A DNA stretch of 52,113 nucleotides from positions 1 through 52,113 of the forward strand of contig CAMZAM010000017.1 in assembly GCA_947304185.1 (NCBI GenBank), read 5' to 3'. The position numbers and the translations under genes were made by a program. The notes under the pieces are model-generated. The model saw only the letters and a list, made by a program, of their open reading frames with translations, did no database searches and had not been told where the DNA came from. Shown here in pieces: positions 15,608-24,475 of the stretch. Positions within the stretch are counted from its first letter, which is position 1. Every line of letters starts with the position of its first letter. Source of the DNA: an uncultured Bacteroidales bacterium. Lineage in GTDB: Bacteria; Bacteroidota; Bacteroidia; Bacteroidales; F082.

Positions 15608-17266
15608 TTATTGTAACACAACAACTTGCTTATTGCTTTCTCCAAAGCTATTGGTCAAAACGAGAAGATATGTACCTTTCTCAAGATTTGAAAGGTTCAG
15701 CACTGTCTTACCTTCAATACCTATGGTGTAAACCATCTGTCCTGCAGTGTTATAAACTCTTACATTTACACTTTCCTCAGTGTCGACTGTGACCATACCA
15801 GTTGATGGGTTAGGGTAGATGTTGGCTGTATTTACTGAGGTTTCCTCAACACCTGTAGGCTTTGTGAAGTAAAGCTCATTCGACTCCTTATCGGTGAAAG
15901 CGCTTCCCGAAATGATGGTCTGACTTCCTACTTTTATTCCATACAGGCCGTTTCCGCCAGCCATACCGTTACCTCCGGCGTCATAAATCGTAAACATATA
16001 GCAGCCATCATCTTCAAGCTCAAAATTCTCAGTATACTGGTGGTGCGGATCAGTGTACGGACCACCGCTAACAACGACTTCGCCAGTGGATGTGTTTGTA
16101 ACATCCCAAGTTATAAGTTCTGGCTCATCATCAGTACGAATAACGAGTTTAAATGGTTTATTGACAACAGATGGAGCGCTGGTAAATACGTAATTGTAAG
16201 TTCCTGGAGCATAATCATCAGGAGCACCGTTGATTTGAGTTATGGTAAACACAACTTCGTTGTCTTCCTGGAGATCAAGGCTACTGAAATCCAATTCACC
16301 TAAGTTGACTTTTTTAGTTTCGCTGAAAGCAATATTGCCATTCCAAGTCAAGTCACCATAAGATTCTCCATTAACAGCAACATTGACAGTCAATGAGTTA
16401 ATCGTCTCCGAACCAAAATTGCTGACATATAAATCAGGATTGACACGCGATGAGCAGATCGTCTTCTTGGTATGATCCAACTTGCTTATCATAGCTTGTT
16501 TTTCATAGTAAGGAACAATGCTCGCCGACGATTTGCAGCCTTGGTAAATCTGTTTCGTACTGCCATCCTGAAGCCATGCTACAGCGGTTAACTCGTTTAT
16601 ATCCATTACGTTAGCTAAAGGCCATGAATATTTTACAGCGAAATAATCGCCAACTTCACTGGCGTCGATGTTCGTACCTTGAGCGTTAGGAAGCATCTTC
16701 TTCATCACGTTGTGGAACACTCTCTCACCATTTGAGTATGAGCAAGGTGCCGATGTATATGTCATGGTTTTTTCCAAAACTGCAATTTGAAGTTTAAGGT
16801 TATCTGAACCAACGGCAGATGTGACTCGTCCCATAACGATAACGTTGATAGTGTCTTGAGTATCATTGAGATAGTGTGTCATCTGCATCTCAACAGGAGA
16901 GGCAACGGCTGCCCATTGGTTAATAAGACTTTGATTGACATTTCCTGAATTACCGATCCAACCGCCATCAGCCACTGAATATGGTACCGAGTTAATTCCG
17001 TAATATGACACTCTCGATGAAACTTCAGTTGGGTTATGAAGGTTCATCGGATCGCCAGCTGAAGGCCAATTCACATGATATTTGATGGCAATCAACTGAT
17101 CAGCATTATTATTAACAAGGTTATCGAGAGAAGGATTAACTGATGCGCATGGAGGACAGGTGGCACTCGTAAAGCATTCAAGCACAACGACTCTCTGATT
17201 CTGGGCGTAAACAACGCCAATGCCTAAAACAAGGCTTAAAGTCAATAATGATAAAAGTTTTTTCAT
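15608..17266 (-). CDS. Secreted Omp28-like protein with type IX secretion C-terminal domain
   Basis: Large exported protein of 552 residues. A signal peptide (MKKLLSLLTLSLVLGIGVVYA, cleavage near residue 21) is followed by a thioredoxin-like Omp28 domain starting VVVLECFTSATCPPCASVNP, with a CPPC pair at about residues 38-41. The middle region is beta-rich with DGCYMFTIYDAGGNGM (about 410-425). The last 75 residues are a classic type A T9SS sorting domain: IYPNPSTGMVTV, VRVYNTAGQMVY, LEKGTYLLVLTN. It should cross the outer membrane through the PorSS/T9SS machinery and be attached to or released from the surface. The CPPC site suggests a redox or disulfide role, but none is proven. Confidence 0.9.
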   Translation of the reverse strand: MKKLLSLLTLSLVLGIGVVYAQNQRVVVLECFTSATCPPCASVNPSLDNLVNNNADQLIAIKYHVNWPSAGDPMNLHNPTEVSSRVSYYGINSVPYSVADGGWIGNSGNVNQSLINQWAAVASPVEMQMTHYLNDTQDTINVIVMGRVTSAVGSDNLKLQIAVLEKTMTYTSAPCSYSNGERVFHNVMKKMLPNAQGTNIDASEVGDYFAVKYSWPLANVMDINELTAVAWLQDGSTKQIYQGCKSSASIVPYYEKQAMISKLDHTKKTICSSRVNPDLYVSNFGSETINSLTVNVAVNGESYGDLTWNGNIAFSETKKVNLGELDFSSLDLQEDNEVVFTITQINGAPDDYAPGTYNYVFTSAPSVVNKPFKLVIRTDDEPELITWDVTNTSTGEVVVSGGPYTDPHHQYTENFELEDDGCYMFTIYDAGGNGMAGGNGLYGIKVGSQTIISGSAFTDKESNELYFTKPTGVEETSVNTANIYPNPSTGMVTVDTEESVNVRVYNTAGQMVYTIGIEGKTVLNLSNLEKGTYLLVLTNSFGESNKQVVVLQ

Positions 17267-17284
17267 GGTTTTAAATTTAGATTA

Positions 17285-18043
17285 TTATTTATTTTCATTC
17301 ATAAGATATTGATTGTCAATGTCTTTTAAGTCAAAATATTCTTTTATGACGCCGTTTTTCAGCAATTCGGAACTTTGTCCTGCCGCAAACGGCTTGTTTT
17401 TCGCCATAATCCAAAGATTATCGGTATAGCGGAGCAGGAGTTCGAGGTCATGCGAGCTGAAAAGAATTGCTTTGTTCTGCTCTTTCGCTAGCTTTTTAAG
17501 CAGGGAGAAAAGCTCTATCTTACTTGGATAATCCAGGAATGCAGTAGGCTCGTCTAGTATGATAATAGGAGTGTTCTGAGCTATCGCCTTGGCTATCATA
17601 ACCTTCTGTTTTTCACCGTCAGACAATGTGTTGAACACTCTGTCGGCCAGATGATTAACACCTACAAGCTCAAGTGATACTTTAATCTCATTCTCATCGG
17701 TCTCATCCAGCTTTCCAAACATACCAGTGTAAGGGTAACGGCCTGCTGCAACCACGTCGAACACCTTCAAAAACATATCGTCGGGACGCTCAGTGAGGAC
17801 GATACCGAGCAGTTTGGCGCGTTCTTTAGGCGAATACGACATCAGATCCTTGCCGAACAAGTCGATCTTACCGCCAACGGGCTTGATATGAGTGGAGAAG
17901 GTCTTGAACAGCGTCGACTTTCCAGCACCGTTCGGACCGACCAAAGCGATGATGTCGCCTTCGCTAAGCGTCACGTTGATGTCGGAAGCGACAGTCTTGC
18001 TATCGTAACCTATTGATAATGACGATGTTTTTAATATTTCCAT
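17285..18043 (-). CDS. ABC transporter ATPase of the FecE/BtuD type
   Basis: ATP-hydrolysing subunit of a periplasmic-binding-protein-dependent importer for corrinoids, heme or iron-siderophores. 252 residues with Walker A GPNGAGKST (about 36-44), the Q-loop replaced by a TERPDD stretch, signature LSDGEKQKVMIAKAIA (about 139-154), Walker B IIILDEPTAFLD and the switch His in SSHDLEL. The start codon touches the stop of the permease gene (18044), so the three genes form one transport operon. The substrate is discussed with the binding protein. Confidence 0.9.
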   Translation of the reverse strand: MEILKTSSLSIGYDSKTVASDINVTLSEGDIIALVGPNGAGKSTLFKTFSTHIKPVGGKIDLFGKDLMSYSPKERAKLLGIVLTERPDDMFLKVFDVVAAGRYPYTGMFGKLDETDENEIKVSLELVGVNHLADRVFNTLSDGEKQKVMIAKAIAQNTPIIILDEPTAFLDYPSKIELFSLLKKLAKEQNKAILFSSHDLELLLRYTDNLWIMAKNKPFAAGQSSELLKNGVIKEYFDLKDIDNQYLMNENK

Positions 18044-19066
18044 TTATTTCTTACTTTTCATTATGACCGAGATGACCACCGGGGCACCGATGAAAGCCGT
18101 TACCGCGTTGATAGGCAGGTTTCCGTCGAAACCTGGCATACGTGCGATAAGGTTACAGAATAACGCCATATCCATGCCTATTAGCATCGTCGCAGGGATG
18201 AGTAGGCGATGGTCGCTACTCTTGAACAAGAAGCGTGCGATATGAGGCATTGCGAGACCGACAAAGGCAATAGGACCGCAGTAAGCCGTCACTATAGCTG
18301 TGAGATAACCTGAAACCAAGATGATGACTACGCTGTTCTTACGGATGTTTAAGCCCAAATTTTCGGCGTACATCTCGCCTAAAAGCAATATATTCAGGTT
18401 TTTAGACAGGAAGAATGTCGCTATCAATCCGATGATGATGCTGATAGCGAAAACCGTCATCTTCGATGTGCCAACGCCTGAGAAGCTGCCCATGCCCCAG
18501 ATAACGAAGGCGTGGATGTCTTCTTTCAGACTGAAAAACTTCAAAATATCGGTGATTGAGCCTGCCAGATACGCTATCATCAAGCCGATGATGATGAGTG
18601 TGGTCATGTTTTTCATTCGTGAGCTGAACGCAAGCATCACGAAGAGCACCAGAACCGCGCCGATGAAAGCGGCCAGACTGACACCTATTGTCGACCACCA
18701 TCCGAATGATGAGACCGCTGCACCAGAGATAGCACCAGTAAGCAGAATCACAATGCCGACACCTAAGCTGGCGCCGCTCGAGATTCCCAACATCGACGGG
18801 TCGGCAAGTGGATTACGGAACAACGTCTGCATCAAAAGACCTGCCACAGCAAGAGCGGCGCCAGCAAGAAGCGCTGTCAAAGCTTGTGGAAGTCGATAAT
18901 TGAAAATAATGACACTCAGAGTATTATCATCATTTACTTTAAGTAATACTTTAAATATATCCTCAAAAGGAACCATCACAGAACCGACAAACAGATTCAG
19001 CACAAAAAGGATGATTCCCAAGATGATAATACCAATAATTCCGATCGTTATTCTTCTATTTTTCAT
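18044..19066 (-). CDS. FecCD/BtuC-family ABC transporter permease
   Basis: Inner-membrane channel subunit of 340 residues with about 10 hydrophobic segments. Typical landmarks are YRLPQALTALLAGAALAVAGLLMQ (first large loop; shown to residue 78), RNPLADPSMLGISSGASLG and GPIAFVGLAMPHIARFL (coupling loop to the ATPase). Its first codons overlap the last 11 bases of the binding-protein gene (19056-19066), showing translational coupling. Belongs to the iron chelate/vitamin B12 permease family. Confidence 0.9.
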   Translation of the reverse strand: MKNRRITIGIIGIIILGIILFVLNLFVGSVMVPFEDIFKVLLKVNDDNTLSVIIFNYRLPQALTALLAGAALAVAGLLMQTLFRNPLADPSMLGISSGASLGVGIVILLTGAISGAAVSSFGWWSTIGVSLAAFIGAVLVLFVMLAFSSRMKNMTTLIIIGLMIAYLAGSITDILKFFSLKEDIHAFVIWGMGSFSGVGTSKMTVFAISIIIGLIATFFLSKNLNILLLGEMYAENLGLNIRKNSVVIILVSGYLTAIVTAYCGPIAFVGLAMPHIARFLFKSSDHRLLIPATMLIGMDMALFCNLIARMPGFDGNLPINAVTAFIGAPVVISVIMKSKK

Positions 19067-20201
19067 CTTTCAATCTATAGAAATATTTCGGCGTATAGTC
19101 CTCATTATCAAGCATTTCCGGATGGAATGCATAAACAAAGTCCTTCAACAGTACATCCGGCTCGTATTCCGATTTTTCGAAATAACCGCTTTCACGGATA
19201 TCGCACACCAGAATGTTCCTGTCTTTATATGCCTTAAAATACGTATATAATTCATTTTCAACGGCTAAGCCCTCATATGAGAACTTGTGGTTGGTCGAGT
19301 TCATCACACGCCAGAAATCAGCGTTACGGGCCTTGGAGAGCACCGTCTCGGCATCAACGGGCAGACTTGCTGTAGAGTTGTTGTCACTCCAGATATAATC
19401 AGCACCGGCATCGTGGAAAATCTGTGCTATATAGCTTGCTCCGCCTGGCAGATACCATTGTCCTTCAAACGGCAAGTCGGAGAAGACGGTAGGACGTTTA
19501 TCAGCGTTTTCGCACAGTGTCTTAAGTGATTCATAACGACTAACAATATCATTGAACCACTGATTGGTGTCATCTTCGCGACAAGTAAGAAAACCAATGA
19601 CTTTCAGCCATTCGGCACGTCCAAGCGGGTGATTTTCAAGGTAATCGGCAAACGGAAACATCACCGCCCCCGTAAGCTCACCGATTTCAGTCTTAGGCAC
19701 CGTCGAATACGGGGTGTAAAGTATCACGTCAGGGTGGAGGTTGATCACGATTTCAGTCTTCAAACTCGTCTCAATACCCACATCCTCAATCTTTTTTTCA
19801 GCCAAAAGACGCTTGATCTCAACATTGTCGGTATAATCGCTTTCGAGTATTCCTTTCACACGGTCAATCTCGCCAATCTCAAGAAACACTGACCATTGCG
19901 TCGATGAATAAGCCACCACGTTCTTCACTGGAGTGCGAATGACAGACTTGTTTTCAAGCTCATCGGGGAGGTCGAGAGAATCGGGATAGAGATAATATTC
20001 GCCTAGCGATTTTTCATTCCAAGGATTTGAAATATTAACGTAATATCCTGATTTATAATGCATTACATCGATGTAGCTCGTATATTGCATCAGATTATCG
20101 TTTTCAGCACACGACTTGTTTTTCGTGTCATTCGATTTCTCGCCACACGAAACAAGCATGCAAATCATTGAAACACAAACAAATAGAAGTTTTTTCATCA
20201 C
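19056..20201 (-). CDS. Periplasmic substrate-binding lipoprotein (FecB/BtuF-like)
   Basis: Solute receptor of a class III metal-chelate importer, 381 residues. Lipoprotein signal with lipobox LVSC (Cys19). The two-lobe binding domain shows VVAYSSTQWSVFLEIG, LHPDVILYTPYST, WLKVIGFLTCRED, GGASYIAQIFHDAGADYIW and the C-terminal DVLLKDFVYAFHPEML. Bacteroidota members of this kind carry corrinoids or iron complexes. With a B12-dependent aminomutase gene in the same window a corrinoid is attractive, but no BtuB receptor or B12 riboswitch is adjacent, so the substrate is left open. The promoter element is at 20228-20235. Confidence 0.85.
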   Translation of the reverse strand: MMKKLLFVCVSMICMLVSCGEKSNDTKNKSCAENDNLMQYTSYIDVMHYKSGYYVNISNPWNEKSLGEYYLYPDSLDLPDELENKSVIRTPVKNVVAYSSTQWSVFLEIGEIDRVKGILESDYTDNVEIKRLLAEKKIEDVGIETSLKTEIVINLHPDVILYTPYSTVPKTEIGELTGAVMFPFADYLENHPLGRAEWLKVIGFLTCREDDTNQWFNDIVSRYESLKTLCENADKRPTVFSDLPFEGQWYLPGGASYIAQIFHDAGADYIWSDNNSTASLPVDAETVLSKARNADFWRVMNSTNHKFSYEGLAVENELYTYFKAYKDRNILVCDIRESGYFEKSEYEPDVLLKDFVYAFHPEMLDNEDYTPKYFYRLKDEK

Positions 20202-20227
20202 TATTCCGAACTAATCAGTTTAATCTG

Positions 20228-20235
20228 CAAATATA
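20228..20235 (-). promoter_or_regulatory. -7 promoter element for the ABC importer operon
   Basis: TATATTTG followed by CAG on the minus strand, 27 bases upstream of the binding-protein ATG. The 140-base divergent gap is too short to hold a cobalamin riboswitch. Confidence 0.55.
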
Positions 20236-20315
20236 ATAAAATTTTGACAAAATTAAAGGTTTTCTTTTTTATATTTATTTATCAAAAAAATGGCTTAAAT
20301 CTCGAAAAAAATGTT

Positions 20316-20323
20316 TATCTTTG
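20316..20323 (+). promoter_or_regulatory. -7 promoter element for the mutL-uvrB block
   Basis: TATCTTTG followed by CAG, 20 bases upstream of the first ATG. It may drive the whole block to 27909, since the downstream genes are tightly packed. Confidence 0.6.
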
Positions 20324-20342
20324 CAGATTAAAATATTGAATT

Positions 20343-20672
20343 ATGGGAATTTTCATGTTTCACAGGCCTGAGATGCCTAAGTTTAACTACATTCCGAGGT
20401 ATTACGACCCCGAAAAAGAGGAGCTTGAGAAGAGGAAAGCGGCGATGGGTTATGACTCAAAACTCTCTGACAGTGAAAGACTTAGGGTTCAGATGCGAAA
20501 GAAATGGGGGAGAGACATCGACGATGGCAAGAAGGTAGCTTACACATATTCCTTTAAATGGCTGCGTACAGCGATTATTGTAGGCATATCAGGGTTTCTG
20601 ATTGCAGTTCTGTTCTTCACTCCATTCCTGGAGAATTTTGTGACCATGTTCCTGAAGATGGGAGGCAAGTAG
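20343..20672 (+). CDS. Small conserved membrane protein upstream of mutL
   Basis: 109 residues of unknown function. The first 70 residues are polar and basic (FHRPEMPKFNYIPRYYDPEK, then a Lys/Arg-rich stretch), followed by a single membrane segment (about 76-98) and a short tail. A start at the internal Met (MFHRPEM, 20355) is also possible. The stop is 2 bases before the mutL start, indicating an operon. I recognise it only as a small Bacteroidota protein of this context; no enzymatic motif is present. Confidence 0.75.
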   Translation: MGIFMFHRPEMPKFNYIPRYYDPEKEELEKRKAAMGYDSKLSDSERLRVQMRKKWGRDIDDGKKVAYTYSFKWLRTAIIVGISGFLIAVLFFTPFLENFVTMFLKMGGK

Positions 20673-20674
20673 TT

Positions 20675-22480
20675 ATGTCGTTGGATATCATCAAGTTACT
20701 CCCCGATTCAGTAGCCAACCAGATAGCAGCGGGCGAGGTCATCCAGCGGCCGGCGTCTGTTGTCAAGGAGCTCATCGAAAACGCCATCGACGCCGGTGCC
20801 ACACAGGTCGACCTCATCGTAAAAGACGCCGGCCGCACGTTCATCACCGTGATAGATAACGGCTGCGGCATGTCGGAGACCGACGCACGACTGTGTTTTG
20901 AACGTCACGCGACATCGAAGATATCGAGTGCGGATGACCTCTTTGCCATAAAAACCATGGGATTCCGCGGAGAAGCACTTGCCTCAATAGCAGCAGTGGC
21001 ACAGGTGGAACTCACCACACGTCGTAAAGAAGACGAGGTAGGCACCAAGATACGTATCGAAGGCTCGAAAGTCATCGAACAGCTGCCGAAACCGACATCA
21101 GTGGGCACCAACTTCACCGTGAAAAACCTGTTTTTCAACGTGCCAGCACGACGTAACTTCCTGAAATCCAATGAGGCAGAGCTCCGTCATATCAACGAGG
21201 AGTTCTTCCGCATCACCATAATGAACCCCGAGGTGGGATTCACCTTCGTGAGCAACGACAAAGAGCTGTTCCATCTCTATCCGGGCACTCTGAAACAACG
21301 TATCGTCGGACTCTTCGGTAAGGATTACGACAGCAAGCTGCTGCCAGTGAATCAGGTCACAGAGTCGGTGACAATCGACGGATTCATAATAAAACCTGAG
21401 TTTTCCAAGAAGACACGCGGCGAACAGTATTTCTTCGTGAACCGTCGTTTCATCAAACACGCCTACCTGCATCACGCTGTGGAGAACGCCTACAAAGAAC
21501 TCATTCCACAGGACTGCTTCCCGGGCTATTTCCTTGATATTCAGATAGATCCAAAGGAGATTGATATCAATATACACCCGACAAAGACCGAAGTCAACTT
21601 CATCGACGTGAAGCTAATCTACGCCATCATGCACTCTGCCGTGCGTAAAGCCATAGGACAGAATAACTTAGCCCCAACACTCGACTTCGATATCAACCCG
21701 AATATGGGCATCGATTTCGGCGAGGCGAGTCGTATGGATAGACCTATCGTGACACCGAAAGTAGACTTCGACCCGAACTATAACCCGTTCAAAATCACTC
21801 CGATACGTCATCAGCAGCAACAAAACTGGCGCATAGCCTACGATGACAGCAACGACATTGTAGCGAACAGCCATATCGGCGAAAATGCCAGCAATGACAA
21901 GCCTCTCGAAGAAGAGCAGAAGAACCTGTTCATACAGTTGCAACAGTCGTATATCGTAACAGCGGTGAAGTCGGGCATTCTCGTCGTCGACCAGCATCTG
22001 GCGCACGAGAGGATACTCTATGAGAAATATCTCAAAGAGATGGAGACGGAGGTAGCAGCGTCGCAACAAGAGCTCTTTCCACATCATATATCATTGAATA
22101 TCAACGATGCATCGCTACTGAAGGAGATGAAACCCGAACTCGAGAAGATAGGATTCCGTATCGAGGCGATGAACAACACAACCTTCGTCATCAACGGCAC
22201 GCCTGTCGACTGCAAAGGAAGCGACGCTGTATCGGTGATAGAAAAGATTTTAGAGGATTACAAGACGAATAACGCTGGTAATCAATCAGATAAGAAATTA
22301 AATTTAGCACGTTCGCTGGCATCACAGATGGCAGTGAAGGCAGGTCAGACATTGAGCGCTGTGGAGATGCAGGACATCGTCGACCGACTCTTCGGTTGCG
22401 CTGTAGCAGAAGTGGCGCCAAACGGCAGGAAAATCTTCACAATTATCAATGCTGACGACATAAAAACACGTTTGAACTAA
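20675..22480 (+). CDS. mutL: DNA mismatch repair protein MutL
   Basis: Couples MutS mismatch recognition to strand removal. 601 residues from the ATG at 20675, which lies 2 bases after the previous stop and behind a GGAGG site (20661-20665). The N-terminal GHKL ATPase is complete: ELIENAIDAGA (32-42), DNGCGM (61-66), GFRGEAL (96-102). The C-terminal dimerisation domain carries DQHLAHERILYE, which matches the endonuclease motif DQHA(x)2E(x)4E except for Leu in place of Ala. Nicking activity, expected in bacteria without MutH, is therefore plausible. The frame is open from 20558, but that extension overlaps the upstream gene and is rejected. Confidence 0.93.
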   Translation: MSLDIIKLLPDSVANQIAAGEVIQRPASVVKELIENAIDAGATQVDLIVKDAGRTFITVIDNGCGMSETDARLCFERHATSKISSADDLFAIKTMGFRGEALASIAAVAQVELTTRRKEDEVGTKIRIEGSKVIEQLPKPTSVGTNFTVKNLFFNVPARRNFLKSNEAELRHINEEFFRITIMNPEVGFTFVSNDKELFHLYPGTLKQRIVGLFGKDYDSKLLPVNQVTESVTIDGFIIKPEFSKKTRGEQYFFVNRRFIKHAYLHHAVENAYKELIPQDCFPGYFLDIQIDPKEIDINIHPTKTEVNFIDVKLIYAIMHSAVRKAIGQNNLAPTLDFDINPNMGIDFGEASRMDRPIVTPKVDFDPNYNPFKITPIRHQQQQNWRIAYDDSNDIVANSHIGENASNDKPLEEEQKNLFIQLQQSYIVTAVKSGILVVDQHLAHERILYEKYLKEMETEVAASQQELFPHHISLNINDASLLKEMKPELEKIGFRIEAMNNTTFVINGTPVDCKGSDAVSVIEKILEDYKTNNAGNQSDKKLNLARSLASQMAVKAGQTLSAVEMQDIVDRLFGCAVAEVAPNGRKIFTIINADDIKTRLN

Positions 22481-23370
22481 TGGAAAATCAATTTAGGCCT
22501 CAGGGCTTCTCCATTTTACCGCTGGTAGTCAAGAACCTCTTGATTATCAATGTGATATTCTTCCTCGCGACATGGGCGGCTGAGGTCGTCTGGCATATCG
22601 ACCTGTCGGATTATCTCGGACTGCATTACATTGGTGCATCCGACTTCAGACCGTATCAGTTCGTGACATATATGTTTATGCACGGAGGGTTCGCACATCT
22701 TTTCTTCAACATGTTTGCCCTATGGATGTTCGGCAACAGCATCGAAAACGTGTGGGGTCCTAAGCGTTTCCTGATATTTTACTTCGTCTGCGGCATTGGC
22801 GCCGGCTTGACGCAGGAACTCGTGCAATACATTCAACTTAACGACATCGTCGAAAACTATCAATTTGTCAACCTCGGCAATCGTAGCGTGCCTGTCAGCG
22901 ACTACCTCAACATGCTCACCACGGTGGGCGCCTCTGGAGCTGTCTACGGCATACTTCTAGCATTCGGAATGATGTGGCCAAACGCCCGTATTTACATATA
23001 TTTCGCGATACCGATCAAGGCAAAATGGGTGGTGATAATATACGGTCTGCTCGAGCTGTTCTCAGGCTTCTCATCGGTCGACAACGTGGCACATTTCGCT
23101 CACGTGGGCGGCATGCTGTTCGGTTTAGGACTCATCCTTTACTGGCGGTATAAGGCAGGTGGATGGGCTCCTAGATTCAACATAAAATTCAAGAAAGACA
23201 AATACAATACCGAAAACGGCCGTCCGAAGTCTGATTGGGACTATAACAAAGAACGTGCCGACGACGACCGTCGTACCGACGAAATACTCGATAAGATTAG
23301 CAAAGGCGGCTACGACAGCCTCACAAAAGAGGAAAAAGAGTTTTTGTTCAAACAGAGTAAGAAAAACTGA
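22480..23370 (+). CDS. Rhomboid family intramembrane serine protease
   Basis: Cleaves substrates inside the membrane. 296 residues; the start ATG overlaps the mutL stop by one base (TAATG). The rhomboid core (about residues 55-220) contains HGGFAHLFFNMFALWMFG (with the conserved His/Asn block), VGASGAVYGILLAFG (GxSG with the catalytic Ser) and AHFAHVGGMLFGL (catalytic His). Membrane segments surround these. The last 60 residues are charged, cytoplasmic and Asp/Lys-rich. Both catalytic residues are present, so it should be an active protease. The substrate is unknown. Confidence 0.9.
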   Translation: MENQFRPQGFSILPLVVKNLLIINVIFFLATWAAEVVWHIDLSDYLGLHYIGASDFRPYQFVTYMFMHGGFAHLFFNMFALWMFGNSIENVWGPKRFLIFYFVCGIGAGLTQELVQYIQLNDIVENYQFVNLGNRSVPVSDYLNMLTTVGASGAVYGILLAFGMMWPNARIYIYFAIPIKAKWVVIIYGLLELFSGFSSVDNVAHFAHVGGMLFGLGLILYWRYKAGGWAPRFNIKFKKDKYNTENGRPKSDWDYNKERADDDRRTDEILDKISKGGYDSLTKEEKEFLFKQSKKN

Positions 23371-24473
23371 TGGGAGAGAAGGCTAAGAAACACTCATTCG
23401 GACGACGTACACTGATATTTTTAATCGGTATCTTGGCGGTGATCGGACTGCTGAGCCAGTTCCTGTGCGCCATAAACCCCATGATTTCGCCCAATCATTT
23501 CGTACTGACAGCCTATTTCGGAGTATCGTTTTGGCCCATTTTTCTATTTAACTTATTGATACTGATAGCTTTAATTATATTAAAGGCAAAAAAAGCCATA
23601 TTTTACCCGATCTTGGCACTGATAATAGCGATTCCCGGCTTTATGAAGTCGTATTCGGTAAAACAGCAACATACCGAGCCAGGCAATCTCAAAATAATGT
23701 CGTATAACATCGCTAACTTTAGGGATATCACTGATAATCAACGGGATGCAAAGAGCGTCAAGGCCGATATAATCGATATCATAAAAGAACAGAATCCAGA
23801 TATATTGTGCATTCAGGAGGTTCGTTTCCACATTACAAAAAAGGTTAATGAATTACAGGAATTTATTGATCAGACTGATTATAAATACTATAGCAAAGCA
23901 CCAAAAAACAGCAATTATATCTTTTCGAAATATCCTATCGAAGACGATGATTTTACTGAACATTTCAACGATTTGGACAACGCAGGATTTGTAAAGCTGA
24001 TAAATGCTGGCGGACTTGGTAAGTTTTACGTGGAATGCGTTCATCTTCAATCGTTTAGCATCACCAAAGAAGAGATTGAATATCTCCGTGATGCCAAACA
24101 TTATGTAGAGAACTCGGAAACGATGGGTAAATCGTTGATATTCAAGCTTAAAGAAGGTTTCCAAAAGCGAACCGAAGATACCAGGACGATAGTCGGAAAC
24201 ATGCCTCACAACGGCCTTCCAATCATTATATGCGGCGACTTCAACGACACGCCTCTGTCGTACACCTATCATCAGATGCACAACGCCGGTCTGAACGACG
24301 CTTTCCTGCAGGTGGGACATGGCATAGGCAAGACCTATTGCGGACGGTTGCCACTGCTTCGAATCGACTATTTCTGGCATAGCGACGATATCGTCCCGAT
24401 GACGTTCACCAGGCTTAAGAAAAAGATGTCGGACCACTATCCGATCATCATGACGTTTAACGTAACTCGTTGA
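23370..24473 (+). CDS. Endonuclease/exonuclease/phosphatase-family membrane protein
   Basis: 367 residues; the start overlaps the rhomboid stop (TGATG). Three hydrophobic segments in the first 95 residues anchor it; the rest is a DNase I-like metallohydrolase domain with KIMSYNIANFRD, DILCIQEV (metal-binding Glu), ICGDFNDTP (Asp/Asn pair), RIDYFWHSDDI and SDHYPIIM (catalytic His). The domain probably faces the periplasm. EEP enzymes cut phosphodiester bonds in nucleic acids, lipids or inositol phosphates. The membrane-anchored Bacteroidota type has no settled substrate. Confidence 0.85.
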   Translation: MGEKAKKHSFGRRTLIFLIGILAVIGLLSQFLCAINPMISPNHFVLTAYFGVSFWPIFLFNLLILIALIILKAKKAIFYPILALIIAIPGFMKSYSVKQQHTEPGNLKIMSYNIANFRDITDNQRDAKSVKADIIDIIKEQNPDILCIQEVRFHITKKVNELQEFIDQTDYKYYSKAPKNSNYIFSKYPIEDDDFTEHFNDLDNAGFVKLINAGGLGKFYVECVHLQSFSITKEEIEYLRDAKHYVENSETMGKSLIFKLKEGFQKRTEDTRTIVGNMPHNGLPIIICGDFNDTPLSYTYHQMHNAGLNDAFLQVGHGIGKTYCGRLPLLRIDYFWHSDDIVPMTFTRLKKKMSDHYPIIMTFNVTR

Positions 24474-24475
24474 TT

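Noticed and set aside
18321..18899. 192-codon open frame antisense to the FecCD permease
   Set aside because: Entirely within a clear permease gene; its Met/Pro/Thr-rich sequence is typical of an antisense read of membrane protein codons.
20202..20342. Possible cobalamin riboswitch before the ABC importer
   Set aside because: The divergent gap is only about 140 bases, A/T-rich and shared by two promoters; no B12-box-like sequence is visible.
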